Shown here: one piece after another, positions 46,129 through 54,044 of the stretch | How positions within the stretch are numbered: the first letter of the stretch is position 1 | Layout of the letters: the number at the start of each line of letters is the position of its first letter | Program-made: the position numbers and the translations under genes | Notes under the pieces: generated by a model | Seen by the model: the letters and a program-made list of their open reading frames with translations, nothing else | Told to the model about the DNA's origin: nothing | Databases searched by the model: none | NCBI RefSeq assembly: GCF_022848905.1 | Contig: NZ_JAFIRA010000003.1 | Span: forward strand, 1 to 64,000 | Reading direction: 5' to 3' | DNA: 64,000 bases | DNA from: Thermostichus vulcanus str. 'Rupite' | GTDB lineage: Bacteria > Cyanobacteriota > Cyanobacteriia > Thermostichales > Thermostichaceae

Positions 46129-46977
46129 TCAACCAGCCGACTTGTCCAAATCAATGACCCTACGGGTCGTGCGGAGCACGATTGCTTGACTTGGATAGTG
46201 GTCGTTCTGTCCAGAGGCGTTAATTCCGGTGTGCCCCACCGTACTCAACCCAGCCAATCTCAATCCCTTCTCCAGACGGGCTTGTTTCACAGCCCAGTCT
46301 TTACGCTGCCGACTCACTTTCAGGTGTTGCCGTCTCAGACGATTTGTTGCTTTCTTGCGATTTTGGGATCCCTTTTGCTTTTTGGAAACTCGCCGCTGCA
46401 ACCGTTTCAGTTTGCGCTCCGACTTCCTCAAAAACCTGGGGTTTTCTACCTCAGTGCCATCGGTTGCCTTGTAGAAATACTTCAACCCCAGGTCAATGCC
46501 AACGGCTTTGCCTGTGGGTGGAATCGTTTCCTGTCGGTCAACCGCAATGCAAAACTGAGCGTAGTAGCCATCCGCTTTGCGCACAACCCGAACCCGCTTA
46601 ATCTGGGAAATCGGGTAGAAATGCAAGTCCCTGGCTCCTACCAGCAAAAAGGTTCCGGCCTTGAAACCATCGGTGAAGGTAAGATGCTTCCGGTCGGCAG
46701 AGAGCTTCCACCCAGAGGTTTTGTATTCCACCGAGCGGCAATTCTTCTTGAACCTGGGGAAGCCCTTCTTCCCGGGCTTCTTAGCTTTGCAATTGTCGTA
46801 GAACCGTTTGATAGCAGACCAGGCACGCTCCGCGCTAGCCTGTCTTGCCATTGAATTAAGCTTGCCTGCCCATTCAAATTCCTTGGCCAATACAGCACAG
46901 AGTTTGGAGAGGTCGTACTGTCCTACCCCCTCGACGCTGACCCTAACGGGTACAGCGCGAGCCTTCCCGTCTAGCAA
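46129..46977 (-). pseudogene. Internally deleted TnpB (IS200/IS605, IS1341-type) transposon nuclease
   Basis: A 282-codon frame. From residue 17 (GVGQYDLSKLCAVLAKEF) it matches TnpB through the oligonucleotide-binding part and the first RuvC Asp (AVGIDLGLKYF), then runs to KDWAVKQA. There it jumps directly to the TnpB C-terminus (LSTVGHTGINASGQ), losing about 90-100 residues with the RuvC-II Glu, the CxxC zinc ribbon and RuvC-III. The first 16 residues are encoded by a transposon hairpin (copy B), so the true N-terminus is also missing. It cannot be an active nuclease, but the frame stays open, so the product might still bind RNA. Confidence 0.8.
46932..46959. repeat. IS200/IS605-type imperfect hairpin, copy B (5' junction of tnpB remnant)
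   Basis: CG-a-CGCTG-ACCC-TAAC-GGGT-a-CAGCG-CG, with the same 21-base core as copy A. It stands exactly where the tnpB homology begins, so it marks a junction where the tnpB 5' end was lost or where another element's right end abuts. Together with copy A it makes a direct repeat flanking the remnant. Confidence 0.6.
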
Positions 46978-47113
46978 GGTAATTGGTGAAGCAAAGTATC
47001 TGTTGAAACCTCAAGACCCGCTTCAGACGCTACCAAACCGTCATTGCCAAATCAATCACTCATGGCAATCAATCTGGGGAATGCGAACAGCAAGGGATAC
47101 ACAAACACAAATG

Positions 47114-48331
47114 CTAGGGCTCCGTTGGGAGTACCCCGGTTCTGACTTCAAAGGCTTGCTCCTGCCCGTCCCGGATCACCCGCACAGTGAGAGCATTGCC
47201 CACGCCGGTCGCCTCCACCATCTGCTGTACCTGTTCAGCATCGCGAATGGGTTGATCGTTGATTTGGGTGATCACATCTCCCTCCCGCAAGCCGATTTGC
47301 TCGGCTGGGGAGCCAGGGATCACCTGCCCAATCAAGACCCCTTCCTGCACAGTCAAGGTTGTGGGGCGCTCGGGATCCCGGTTGAGGCGCTCAACCATTT
47401 CCGGGTTAAGCGTAATCATACGGATGCCCAAGAAGGCGTGATCGACGCGGCCATGCTTGATGAGCTGCTCAGCAATTTCCATGGCTCGGTTGATGGGAAT
47501 GGAGAAGCCAACGCTCTGGGCCCGTTGGAAAATGGCTGTGTTCACCCCAATCACACGACCTTCTGCATCCAAGAGTGGGCCACCGGAGTTGCCCGGATTA
47601 ATCGCCGCATCCGTTTGTAGGAAAGCCACTCGTTTGTTGGCGGCCCCAATTTGACCTGAGGAACGGCCAACCGCACTGATGATCCCGGCGGTTACAGTGT
47701 TATCCAAACCAAGTGGGTTGCCAATGGCAATGGCCCAATCCCCCGGACGCACTCGGTCGGAGTCTCCCAACGTCACTGTCGGCAGATCCTCGCCCTCAAC
47801 TTTGATCACCGCCACATCTGTGACGGGATCCGACCCCTTCACTTCCCCCTCAAAGGTGCGCCCATCCAGCAAATGCACCGTCACCCGCTCGCTGCCCTCC
47901 ACCACATGGGCATTGGTAATGATCAGGCCACTGGCATCGATGATGAACCCGGAACCCGTCCCTTCCCGCTGAAACTCCTGTGGCAGTTGTGGTATCTGAT
48001 CCCCAAAGAAGCGGCGGAACAGGGGCTGGTTAAACAATTCGGGATTGGCCACTCTTGACACCGTGCGGGTCGCATCAATGCGTACCACCGCCGGCCCCAC
48101 CTCTTCGGCAACCGCTGCGATGAAGTTGGAAGGCCGAACAACATCGGCAGAGCGAGGCTCAGCCTGAGGCAAACGAGATTGCACCTCTTCTGTGGCCCGT
48201 CGTGTCCAGGTGCTGACAGGGCTCTGCTCCAGCCATTCTTGCCCAGAGCGAGACGACAGCCAGACTCCACCCGCAACGCCTCCACCAAACAAAACCATCG
48301 CCAGAAGTGTGTGCCGTAGAATCCGCACCAT
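47114..48331 (-). CDS. HtrA/Deg-family serine protease with PDZ domain (second copy)
   Basis: 405 residues from the ATG at 48331, preceded by GGGAGGA. N-terminal hydrophobic anchor (LLAMVLFGGGVAGGVWLSS), then the trypsin fold with His (IITNAHVV), Asp (DPVTDVAVIKV) and Ser (NPGNSGGPL), and one PDZ domain (about residues 305-395). It is clearly paralogous to the 11008 product, sharing most of the protease core. Expected in periplasm or thylakoid lumen for protein quality control. Its end lies 136 bases from the tnpB remnant. TadA starts divergently on the other side. Confidence 0.9.
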   Translation of the reverse strand: MVRILRHTLLAMVLFGGGVAGGVWLSSRSGQEWLEQSPVSTWTRRATEEVQSRLPQAEPRSADVVRPSNFIAAVAEEVGPAVVRIDATRTVSRVANPELFNQPLFRRFFGDQIPQLPQEFQREGTGSGFIIDASGLIITNAHVVEGSERVTVHLLDGRTFEGEVKGSDPVTDVAVIKVEGEDLPTVTLGDSDRVRPGDWAIAIGNPLGLDNTVTAGIISAVGRSSGQIGAANKRVAFLQTDAAINPGNSGGPLLDAEGRVIGVNTAIFQRAQSVGFSIPINRAMEIAEQLIKHGRVDHAFLGIRMITLNPEMVERLNRDPERPTTLTVQEGVLIGQVIPGSPAEQIGLREGDVITQINDQPIRDAEQVQQMVEATGVGNALTVRVIRDGQEQAFEVRTGVLPTEP

Positions 48332-48516
48332 GAATCCTCCCAAAGCTGTGCAAGGTCGATTAAGAGAGCTGATGGCTGTGACAAGCCAGCGTGCGCCGAT
48401 TCTGGGTCAGACAGCCCGATTCACGCTTGATACTTCACTTGATATTTCATTAGTAAGGCCATGTGTGATCAACCTAGCAAATCCTGAAGAGGGCGGCAGT
48501 GCTCGAAAGGCCCAAA

Positions 48517-49044
48517 ATGATCGGGAATAAGAGCAATTTCCCCAACGCCTCACAGCCAAGCGGTCGGGATCCCTGGCAAATCCATCGTGGCTGGATGCAA
48601 TTGGCCCTTGAGGCAGCCCAACAAGCGGGAGAGGCGGGAGAGATTCCCGTAGCCGCTCTGGTGGTCGGCCCTGGAGAAGCGTTGCTCGCCCTGAGCAGTA
48701 ATCGACGGGAACGAGATCGGGATCCCACTGCTCATGCGGAAATCTTGGCTTTGCGGCAGGCGGGACAACACCTGGGAGATTGGCAACTGCTGGGCTGTCG
48801 GTTATATGTGACCCTCGAACCCTGTCCGATGTGTGCCGGGGCAATCAGCCAATCTCGCCTGGCTCAGGTGATCTACGGCGCTGATGACCCTAAGGCTGGC
48901 GCATTGCGCAGTGTGCTGAATTTGCCAGCATCCGGCGCTAGTTTCCATTGCCCAGAGGTGATCGGCGGGGTTTGTGAAGCCGAGTGTCGGCAACTGTTGC
49001 AGCAGTGGTTCCTGCGGCTGCGACGGATCCCACCCCACCCCTAG
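48517..49044 (+). CDS. tadA: tRNA-specific adenosine deaminase
   Basis: 175 residues from the ATG at 48517 (AAAGG upstream; GTG at 48499 adds six). Zinc-site motifs HAEIL (His and catalytic Glu) and EPCPMCAGAI (two Cys) are intact, and YGADDPKAGAL fits TadA. It converts A34 to inosine in tRNA-Arg(ACG), an essential decoding step. The N-terminal 25 residues before the helix WMQLALEAAQQAGEAGE are longer than usual. Divergent from the HtrA gene. Confidence 0.9.
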   Translation: MIGNKSNFPNASQPSGRDPWQIHRGWMQLALEAAQQAGEAGEIPVAALVVGPGEALLALSSNRRERDRDPTAHAEILALRQAGQHLGDWQLLGCRLYVTLEPCPMCAGAISQSRLAQVIYGADDPKAGALRSVLNLPASGASFHCPEVIGGVCEAECRQLLQQWFLRLRRIPPHP

Positions 49045-49249
49045 TAATTTTGTCCGGTTAGGGTCGTGCATCTGCAGGATGTTTTTGATACTGTCATAAC
49101 GGGCTTGACCGCTACTCTCCTGTGATTCTTGAGGTGGGTTATGCCCCTCAGGGATCCCCTACCTGTGGAGTTTGTCGGCCTATTCTGTCAATCAATCTTT
49201 TGATTCTTAACAGTAATTTCTGTGCTCATTGCTCAGGCTGTCGTTGCTC

Positions 49250-50473
49250 ATGTTGAGGATCTGGTGCGTGCCTGTTGCCCTTTTTTCTTCTCCTTCCCCT
49301 CCTGTTCTGTCCTATCGTCAGTCCGCTTGGTTGAAGGGTATTGCTCTTCTGATTTGGGCCTGGCTGTGTTTAACTTTCCCGGTACAGGCGCGCGTGTTGC
49401 TGCGGGTGGGCATTGCCGTCAACAAACCGCAGGTGACCCTCGGGAGCTCTACAGGGGCGCGGCTGCTGAATGCCCAAGGGCAACCTCTGGCAGAGGTTCA
49501 AGCCATGCAACCGTTGCGGGCTACCCGTTCTGGTGCGGGGGTCAGCTTAGCCGGCCAGCAGGGACAACGCCTCTACCTGCAGCCGACATCCCCGGATGGG
49601 CTAGTGTTTATCAACCAAAATTGGTATCGCGGCTTGGTGGAGTTGATCCCAGGCGAGAACGGGGTGATCGCCATCAATCAAGTCGGCCTGGATGACTACG
49701 TTTCCAGCGTGGTGGGCAGCGAAATGGGGCACCGTTTCCCACTTGAGGCTCTTAAAGCTCAAGCGGTGGCCTCCCGCACATATGCCCTCTACCACCGCGG
49801 TCGCCGTTCTAACCAGCCATTTGATCTGGGGGATGGTGTCGATTGGCAGGTGTACAAAGGGGTGGCCGCCGAATCCAGTCGGACCCAAGCGGCGGCCCGC
49901 GAGACTGCCGGACAGGTTCTCATCCACCAAGGTCAGCTGATCAATGCCGTTTTCCACTCCTCTGCGGGGGGGCATACGGATGATGCGGGGAATGTGTGGC
50001 TAGAGTCGTTGCCCTATTTGCAGGGGGTGCCGGATTTTGACCAAAACTCGCCTGTCTTTAGCTGGACCGCTACCATCCCCGCCCAGCAAATCCAACAGTT
50101 GGCCTCTGGCATTGGCGCGATTCGCTCGGTTGAGGTGTTGCGCAGCTCCCCTTGGGGACGGGCGATGATGTTGCGCTTGACGGGATCCCAAGGCAGCAAA
50201 GACCTGAATGCCGGTGAGTTTCGTCGGTTATTGGGGTTGCGCAGCACGATGATCGCCATTAGCCCGCGCGGAGCTGCCACAACTACCGCCAGCCTCACCC
50301 CCGTAACAGGATCCCCACCGGCGTTTTTTGAGATTCAGGGGCGCGGCTATGGACATGGAGTGGGCATGAGCCAGTGGGGCGCTGCCGGTATGGCGGGCCA
50401 AAACTATTCCTACCAGCAGATCCTCAGCCATTATTACCGCAATACGGGCCTAGCCTTGGTGGAAGGGCGCTAG
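49250..50473 (+). CDS. SpoIID/LytB-domain protein
   Basis: 407 residues from the ATG at 49250 (TTG at 49229 is an alternative). A signal anchor (IALLIWAWLCLTFPVQA) precedes a SpoIID domain: VGLDDYVSSVVGSEM, FPLEALKAQAVASRTYAL and the C-terminal GRGYGHGVGMSQWGAAGMA motif. SpoIID proteins cleave denuded peptidoglycan glycans; cyanobacterial copies lack sporulation context and probably act in cell-wall remodelling or division. The region between residues 55 and 130 is a beta-rich N-terminal domain. Confidence 0.87.
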   Translation: MLRIWCVPVALFSSPSPPVLSYRQSAWLKGIALLIWAWLCLTFPVQARVLLRVGIAVNKPQVTLGSSTGARLLNAQGQPLAEVQAMQPLRATRSGAGVSLAGQQGQRLYLQPTSPDGLVFINQNWYRGLVELIPGENGVIAINQVGLDDYVSSVVGSEMGHRFPLEALKAQAVASRTYALYHRGRRSNQPFDLGDGVDWQVYKGVAAESSRTQAAARETAGQVLIHQGQLINAVFHSSAGGHTDDAGNVWLESLPYLQGVPDFDQNSPVFSWTATIPAQQIQQLASGIGAIRSVEVLRSSPWGRAMMLRLTGSQGSKDLNAGEFRRLLGLRSTMIAISPRGAATTTASLTPVTGSPPAFFEIQGRGYGHGVGMSQWGAAGMAGQNYSYQQILSHYYRNTGLALVEGR

Positions 50474-50918
50474 AAACAGGCCAGGGATCCCAGATCCCAG
50501 GACAGTATTGGACAAGAGAGATTGAAATAGACTATTTGGTAGCAAAAGCGGCAGCAGTCTTTAGGGTTGTGTGGAAGACAAGATTTTTATTGTCTCTGTG
50601 GTTGATTCCTGAGAGCCTGTTGCGATTCTATAGATTTTGTTAACTCCAATGGCGGATTGTCTTTGGATGTTCTGACATTATTGACTCCCTCTTTGGCTGA
50701 ATTGCCGATAGGGCCTAGGATTTGAGTGCTTCCTGCTGTGGTGGCAAGACTGAGGGGATCCCGAAAAAGTCCGGTTTGGATCTCTTGGGGATCTTGTAGA
50801 GATCTTGAATTCTCCTGTCGAAATCCTCAGAATTGACCCAATAATTGAAACACGTTTACCAGGATCGCTCTCTCCTTCTTTTTTTCCAGCCTAAACTTTA
50901 TCCCCAGGTATCTGTACT
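50474..50918. other. Long leader/promoter region of the glucan phosphorylase gene
   Basis: 445 bases with low GC near its centre. TTGACC at 50833-50838 is a good -35, but the expected -10 (TTACCA at 50856) is poor. Frames here are short. Two GGGATCC-type palindromes lie at each end. I see no riboswitch or small RNA I can name. Confidence 0.35.
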
Positions 50919-53120
50919 ATGTCCATCGCCACCCTAGCCCCTGCCTTTCCTGAGCGTTGTCCCGTACTACCCGAGGCTCTCATGCCGTTGTGCGAGATCG
51001 CCCGCAACTATTGGTGGACTTGGAACCCGGATCACCTCACCATCTTCCGAGAAATGGATCCCGCCTTGTGGGAGAGAACCTCCCATAATCCTGTGCGCAT
51101 GCTGGAGGAGGTTTCCTACCTGCGGCTGGCGGCTCTGGCCACAGATGTGAACTATTTGGCGACTCTGCAACGGATGGTGAAGTCCTATCGTGCCTACATG
51201 GCCGCTGAGGACACCTGGGCTAAGCGCACCATGAAAAGCTACAACTGGCAGCGCCCGATTGCCTATTTCTGTGCCGAATACGGTTTGCACGAGTCTTTGC
51301 CCACCTACTCCGGTGGTTTGGGCATGTTGGCTGCCGACCACCTCAAGTCGGCCTCCGATTTGGGGGTACCGATGGTGGCGATTGGATTGCTCTATCGTCA
51401 GGGCTATTTCCAACAGCGCCTCGACAACAGTGGCTGGCAAGGGGAACTCTACGAAGATTCGGAATTTGACTCGCTGCCCCTCACCTTGGTACGTGGTCAG
51501 GATGGCAACCCTCTGTTGGTGGAAGTGGCCATGCGGCAGCGGCTGGTGAAGGCCCGTACCTGGCGGGTAGATGTGGGTCGGGTGCCCCTCTTCCTACTTG
51601 ATACTGACATTCCAGAAAATGATCCGATTGATCGCTGGATTACTGGCCATCTTTACGGCGGTAGCACCGATACTCGCATCGCGCAGGAGTGCATTCTCGG
51701 CATCGGGGGTGTGCGCCTGCTGCGCCAGTTGGGCTTGGATCCCTCGGTCTACCATATGAATGAGGGGCATGCTGCGTTCTTAACCCTGGAGCTGTTGCGG
51801 GAAGAAATTTCCCGAGGAACGCCCTTTTTGGCGGCAGAGCCGAAGGTGCGGGAGAAGTGTCTGTTCACCACCCATACCCCTGTGCCGGCGGGTCACGATG
51901 CCTTTAGCCCCAATGAGATGGATGCCTTCTTTGCCTCCTTCTGGCCACAACTGGGCCTGACACGGGAGCAATTTTTGGCATTGGGGGCACGTCGAACCGG
52001 GGATCCCTGGGAGCGCTTTAACATGACGGTACTGGCGTTGCGGTACGCACGGGCGGCCAATGGGGTGAGCAAGCTACACGGACGGGTATCCCGCGAAATG
52101 TGGCATGTGCTTTACCCGGAGCGCTCTGTAGATGAGGTACCGATCGGCTCAATTACCAATGGTGTTCACGCTCGCACCTGGATCTCACCCCTGTTCTGGA
52201 ATCTCTACGACCAGTACTTGGGGCCCGATTGGCTAGAGCGGATATCAGACCCTGAGGTGTGGGCGCGGGTTAACGAGATCCCCGATGAGGAGTTGTGGCG
52301 GCGTAAGGCGGCCCTGCGGGAGCGCTTGGTCTCTTTTGCTCGCCACCGGGTGCTGCGATCCCGGCGTAATCGCGGGGAAGCTAACGAGCGCATTCAAGCG
52401 GTAGGCCACCTTTTGGATCCGAAGATCCTAACGATTGGGTTTGCCCGTCGCTTCAGCACCTACAAACGAGGCGATCTGATCCTGCGGGATCTGGAGCGGA
52501 TCACCCGCATCTTCACCAATAAGGATTACCCGGTTCAAATCATTTTTGCCGGTAAGGCTCACCCCCGCGATGAAGGGGGTAAACGCTTAATTCAACGGGT
52601 GGTGGAATGGTCCAACCAACCGGAAGTGGCGGATCGCATCGCCTTCATCGAAAATTACGATGCCTATGTCGGTCGCAACTTGGTGCAAGGGGTGGATGTG
52701 TGGCTGAATAACCCCCGGCGACCGTTGGAAGCTTCCGGTACCTCTGGGCAAAAGGTGGGCTTTAGCGGTGGTTTAAATTTGTCGGTTTTGGATGGCTGGT
52801 GGCCCGAGGGCTACAACGGTCATAATGGTTGGGCTATTGGCCAAGAAATCGACGGTCTCGATCCGGCGGCCCAAGATGATTTGGATGCCAACTCCCTCTA
52901 TGATCTGCTGGAGTATGAGGTCATCCCGATGTTCTATGACCGTGATGAGCACGGGATCCCGCGCCGCTGGGTGGCCCGGATGAAGGAGGCAATTCGCACC
53001 CTTAACCCTGTCTTCAACACCGACCGCATGGTGGCGGAATACGTGTTGAAGATGTACGAGCCTGAGCATATGTCCGCTGAGGTTCGGCCCACTTTATCGG
53101 GCTCGGCAGTGGCCGGTTAA
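50919..53120 (+). CDS. glgP: Alpha-glucan (glycogen) phosphorylase, GT35
   Basis: 733 residues. The N-terminus (LCEIARNYWWTWNPDHLTIF) is the DUF3417 region of the shorter TIGR02094-type phosphorylases. Catalytic features include FCAEYGLHESLPTYSGGLG, NEGHAAF, the TNGVHARTW loop and the pyridoxal-phosphate Lys in ASGTSGQKVGFSGGLN. It releases glucose-1-phosphate from glycogen ends, working with the debranching enzyme GlgX encoded at 34570. The gene is followed at once by a transposon-type hairpin and a tnpB remnant on the other strand. Confidence 0.92.
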   Translation: MSIATLAPAFPERCPVLPEALMPLCEIARNYWWTWNPDHLTIFREMDPALWERTSHNPVRMLEEVSYLRLAALATDVNYLATLQRMVKSYRAYMAAEDTWAKRTMKSYNWQRPIAYFCAEYGLHESLPTYSGGLGMLAADHLKSASDLGVPMVAIGLLYRQGYFQQRLDNSGWQGELYEDSEFDSLPLTLVRGQDGNPLLVEVAMRQRLVKARTWRVDVGRVPLFLLDTDIPENDPIDRWITGHLYGGSTDTRIAQECILGIGGVRLLRQLGLDPSVYHMNEGHAAFLTLELLREEISRGTPFLAAEPKVREKCLFTTHTPVPAGHDAFSPNEMDAFFASFWPQLGLTREQFLALGARRTGDPWERFNMTVLALRYARAANGVSKLHGRVSREMWHVLYPERSVDEVPIGSITNGVHARTWISPLFWNLYDQYLGPDWLERISDPEVWARVNEIPDEELWRRKAALRERLVSFARHRVLRSRRNRGEANERIQAVGHLLDPKILTIGFARRFSTYKRGDLILRDLERITRIFTNKDYPVQIIFAGKAHPRDEGGKRLIQRVVEWSNQPEVADRIAFIENYDAYVGRNLVQGVDVWLNNPRRPLEASGTSGQKVGFSGGLNLSVLDGWWPEGYNGHNGWAIGQEIDGLDPAAQDDLDANSLYDLLEYEVIPMFYDRDEHGIPRRWVARMKEAIRTLNPVFNTDRMVAEYVLKMYEPEHMSAEVRPTLSGSAVAG

Positions 53121-53147
53121 GGGTTGTTGAGCCGCTCTGGTGAAGTG

Positions 53148-53178
53148 CCCGACGCTGATGCTCTGCATACAGCGCGGG
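53148..53178. repeat. IS200/IS605-type imperfect hairpin, copy C (3' of second tnpB remnant)
   Basis: CCC-ga-CGCTG-ATGC-TCT-GCAT-a-CAGCG-c-GGG: same arrangement as copies A and B, but the inner stem is ATGC/GCAT instead of ACCC/GGGT, a compensatory change that keeps pairing. It lies six bases beyond the stop of the tnpB remnant at 53184 and between that remnant and glgP, where it could also stop transcription. Confidence 0.6.
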
Positions 53179-53183
53179 CTTCT

Positions 53184-53772
53184 CTAATCATCCACAACAG
53201 CCTCGGAGAGGGTGGACTTGCGCCTTCCTCCCTTTGGTCTTACATCGCGTCCTAGATCAGAAGCCCCACTTCCTGAGGCCAGAATCCGCAAGCCTTCATT
53301 GCTGATATTGATTGCTCCATTGATGTCCCTATCATGCTGTTGTGAGCCGCAACCCTACCCAGAGAACCAAGAAACTTGATTGCAGACTCAGAAATCACGA
53401 AATCACTTTGACGTTTTGAGGGAACTGAACCGACTGCCGATGGCGTAAGTCTGCCGTCGGCACATGATGCTTAGATTTGCAGTTGGGGTACTTCGCTCTC
53501 CCCTCAAAGAAGGGTTGGAACGCCCGTGACAGATTCAGTACCGACGGCTGCAAGCACTGCGAATAGCATTCCTTCCGCCATTCATGCTCAACCTTCAGCG
53601 CTGGGATCTGTTTTTTCACGATGAAAGCAGAAATCTCCTTGCCGGTCGTCTTGTAGGTTTCCGTCACGACAGACAAGCAGTGATGCCACAGCCATCGGGT
53701 CCAGTCAAAATGCTTGGCTAGTAGGATGGACTGCTCATCGGCAGGATAGATGCTGACCTTGATTACTTTCAA
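53184..53772 (-). pseudogene. Internally deleted, frame-broken TnpB transposon nuclease
   Basis: The 5' part (from TTG at 53772: LKVIKVSIYPADEQSILLAKHF.., ending FPQNVKVIS and a stop at 53395) matches the N-terminal third of TnpB. The 3' part in another frame (QHDRDINGAINISNEGLRIL.. VVDD, stop at 53184) matches the C-terminus, including the RuvC-III Asp. The middle, with RuvC-I, RuvC-II and the zinc ribbon, is missing, so the gene is a non-functional deletion derivative. It differs in sequence from the 46 kb copy (a separate subfamily) but shows the same end-preserving decay. Confidence 0.75.
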
Positions 53773-53886
53773 CCTGTTTCTAATGTTTCTGAGTTGGCAG
53801 AAACCAAGTATTGTGATGAGGGTCATGGTGGCCCATAGGGCAACGCTGGTCACCTAGCACAGGGTCAATCCCTTTCGCGACAGCGG

Positions 53887-54032
53887 TGCGGAGCACTCTA
53901 GCTCTTTTGAAAGGGGTTAGGGACACAATCGTTGTTGTCGCAAACCCGCGTTCACTTTTGGGGTGGCGCAGCCTGCCGTAGGCATTGTTGCTACGCAACA
54001 CTAATGCTACGCGACATGCGACTGCGGAGCAT
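53887..54032. repeat. Short TGCGGAGCA(C/T) repeats beside tnpB remnant
   Basis: TGCGGAGCAC at 53887-53896 and TGCGGAGCAT at 54023-54032 lie in the spacer upstream of the second tnpB remnant. The same word (TGCGGAGCAC) occurs at 46170-46179 in the first remnant. ATGCT..AGCAT around 54003-54032 can pair. These may be pieces of the left end of the element or independent REP-like repeats. Confidence 0.4.
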
Positions 54033-54044
54033 GAAAGGGTTGTA

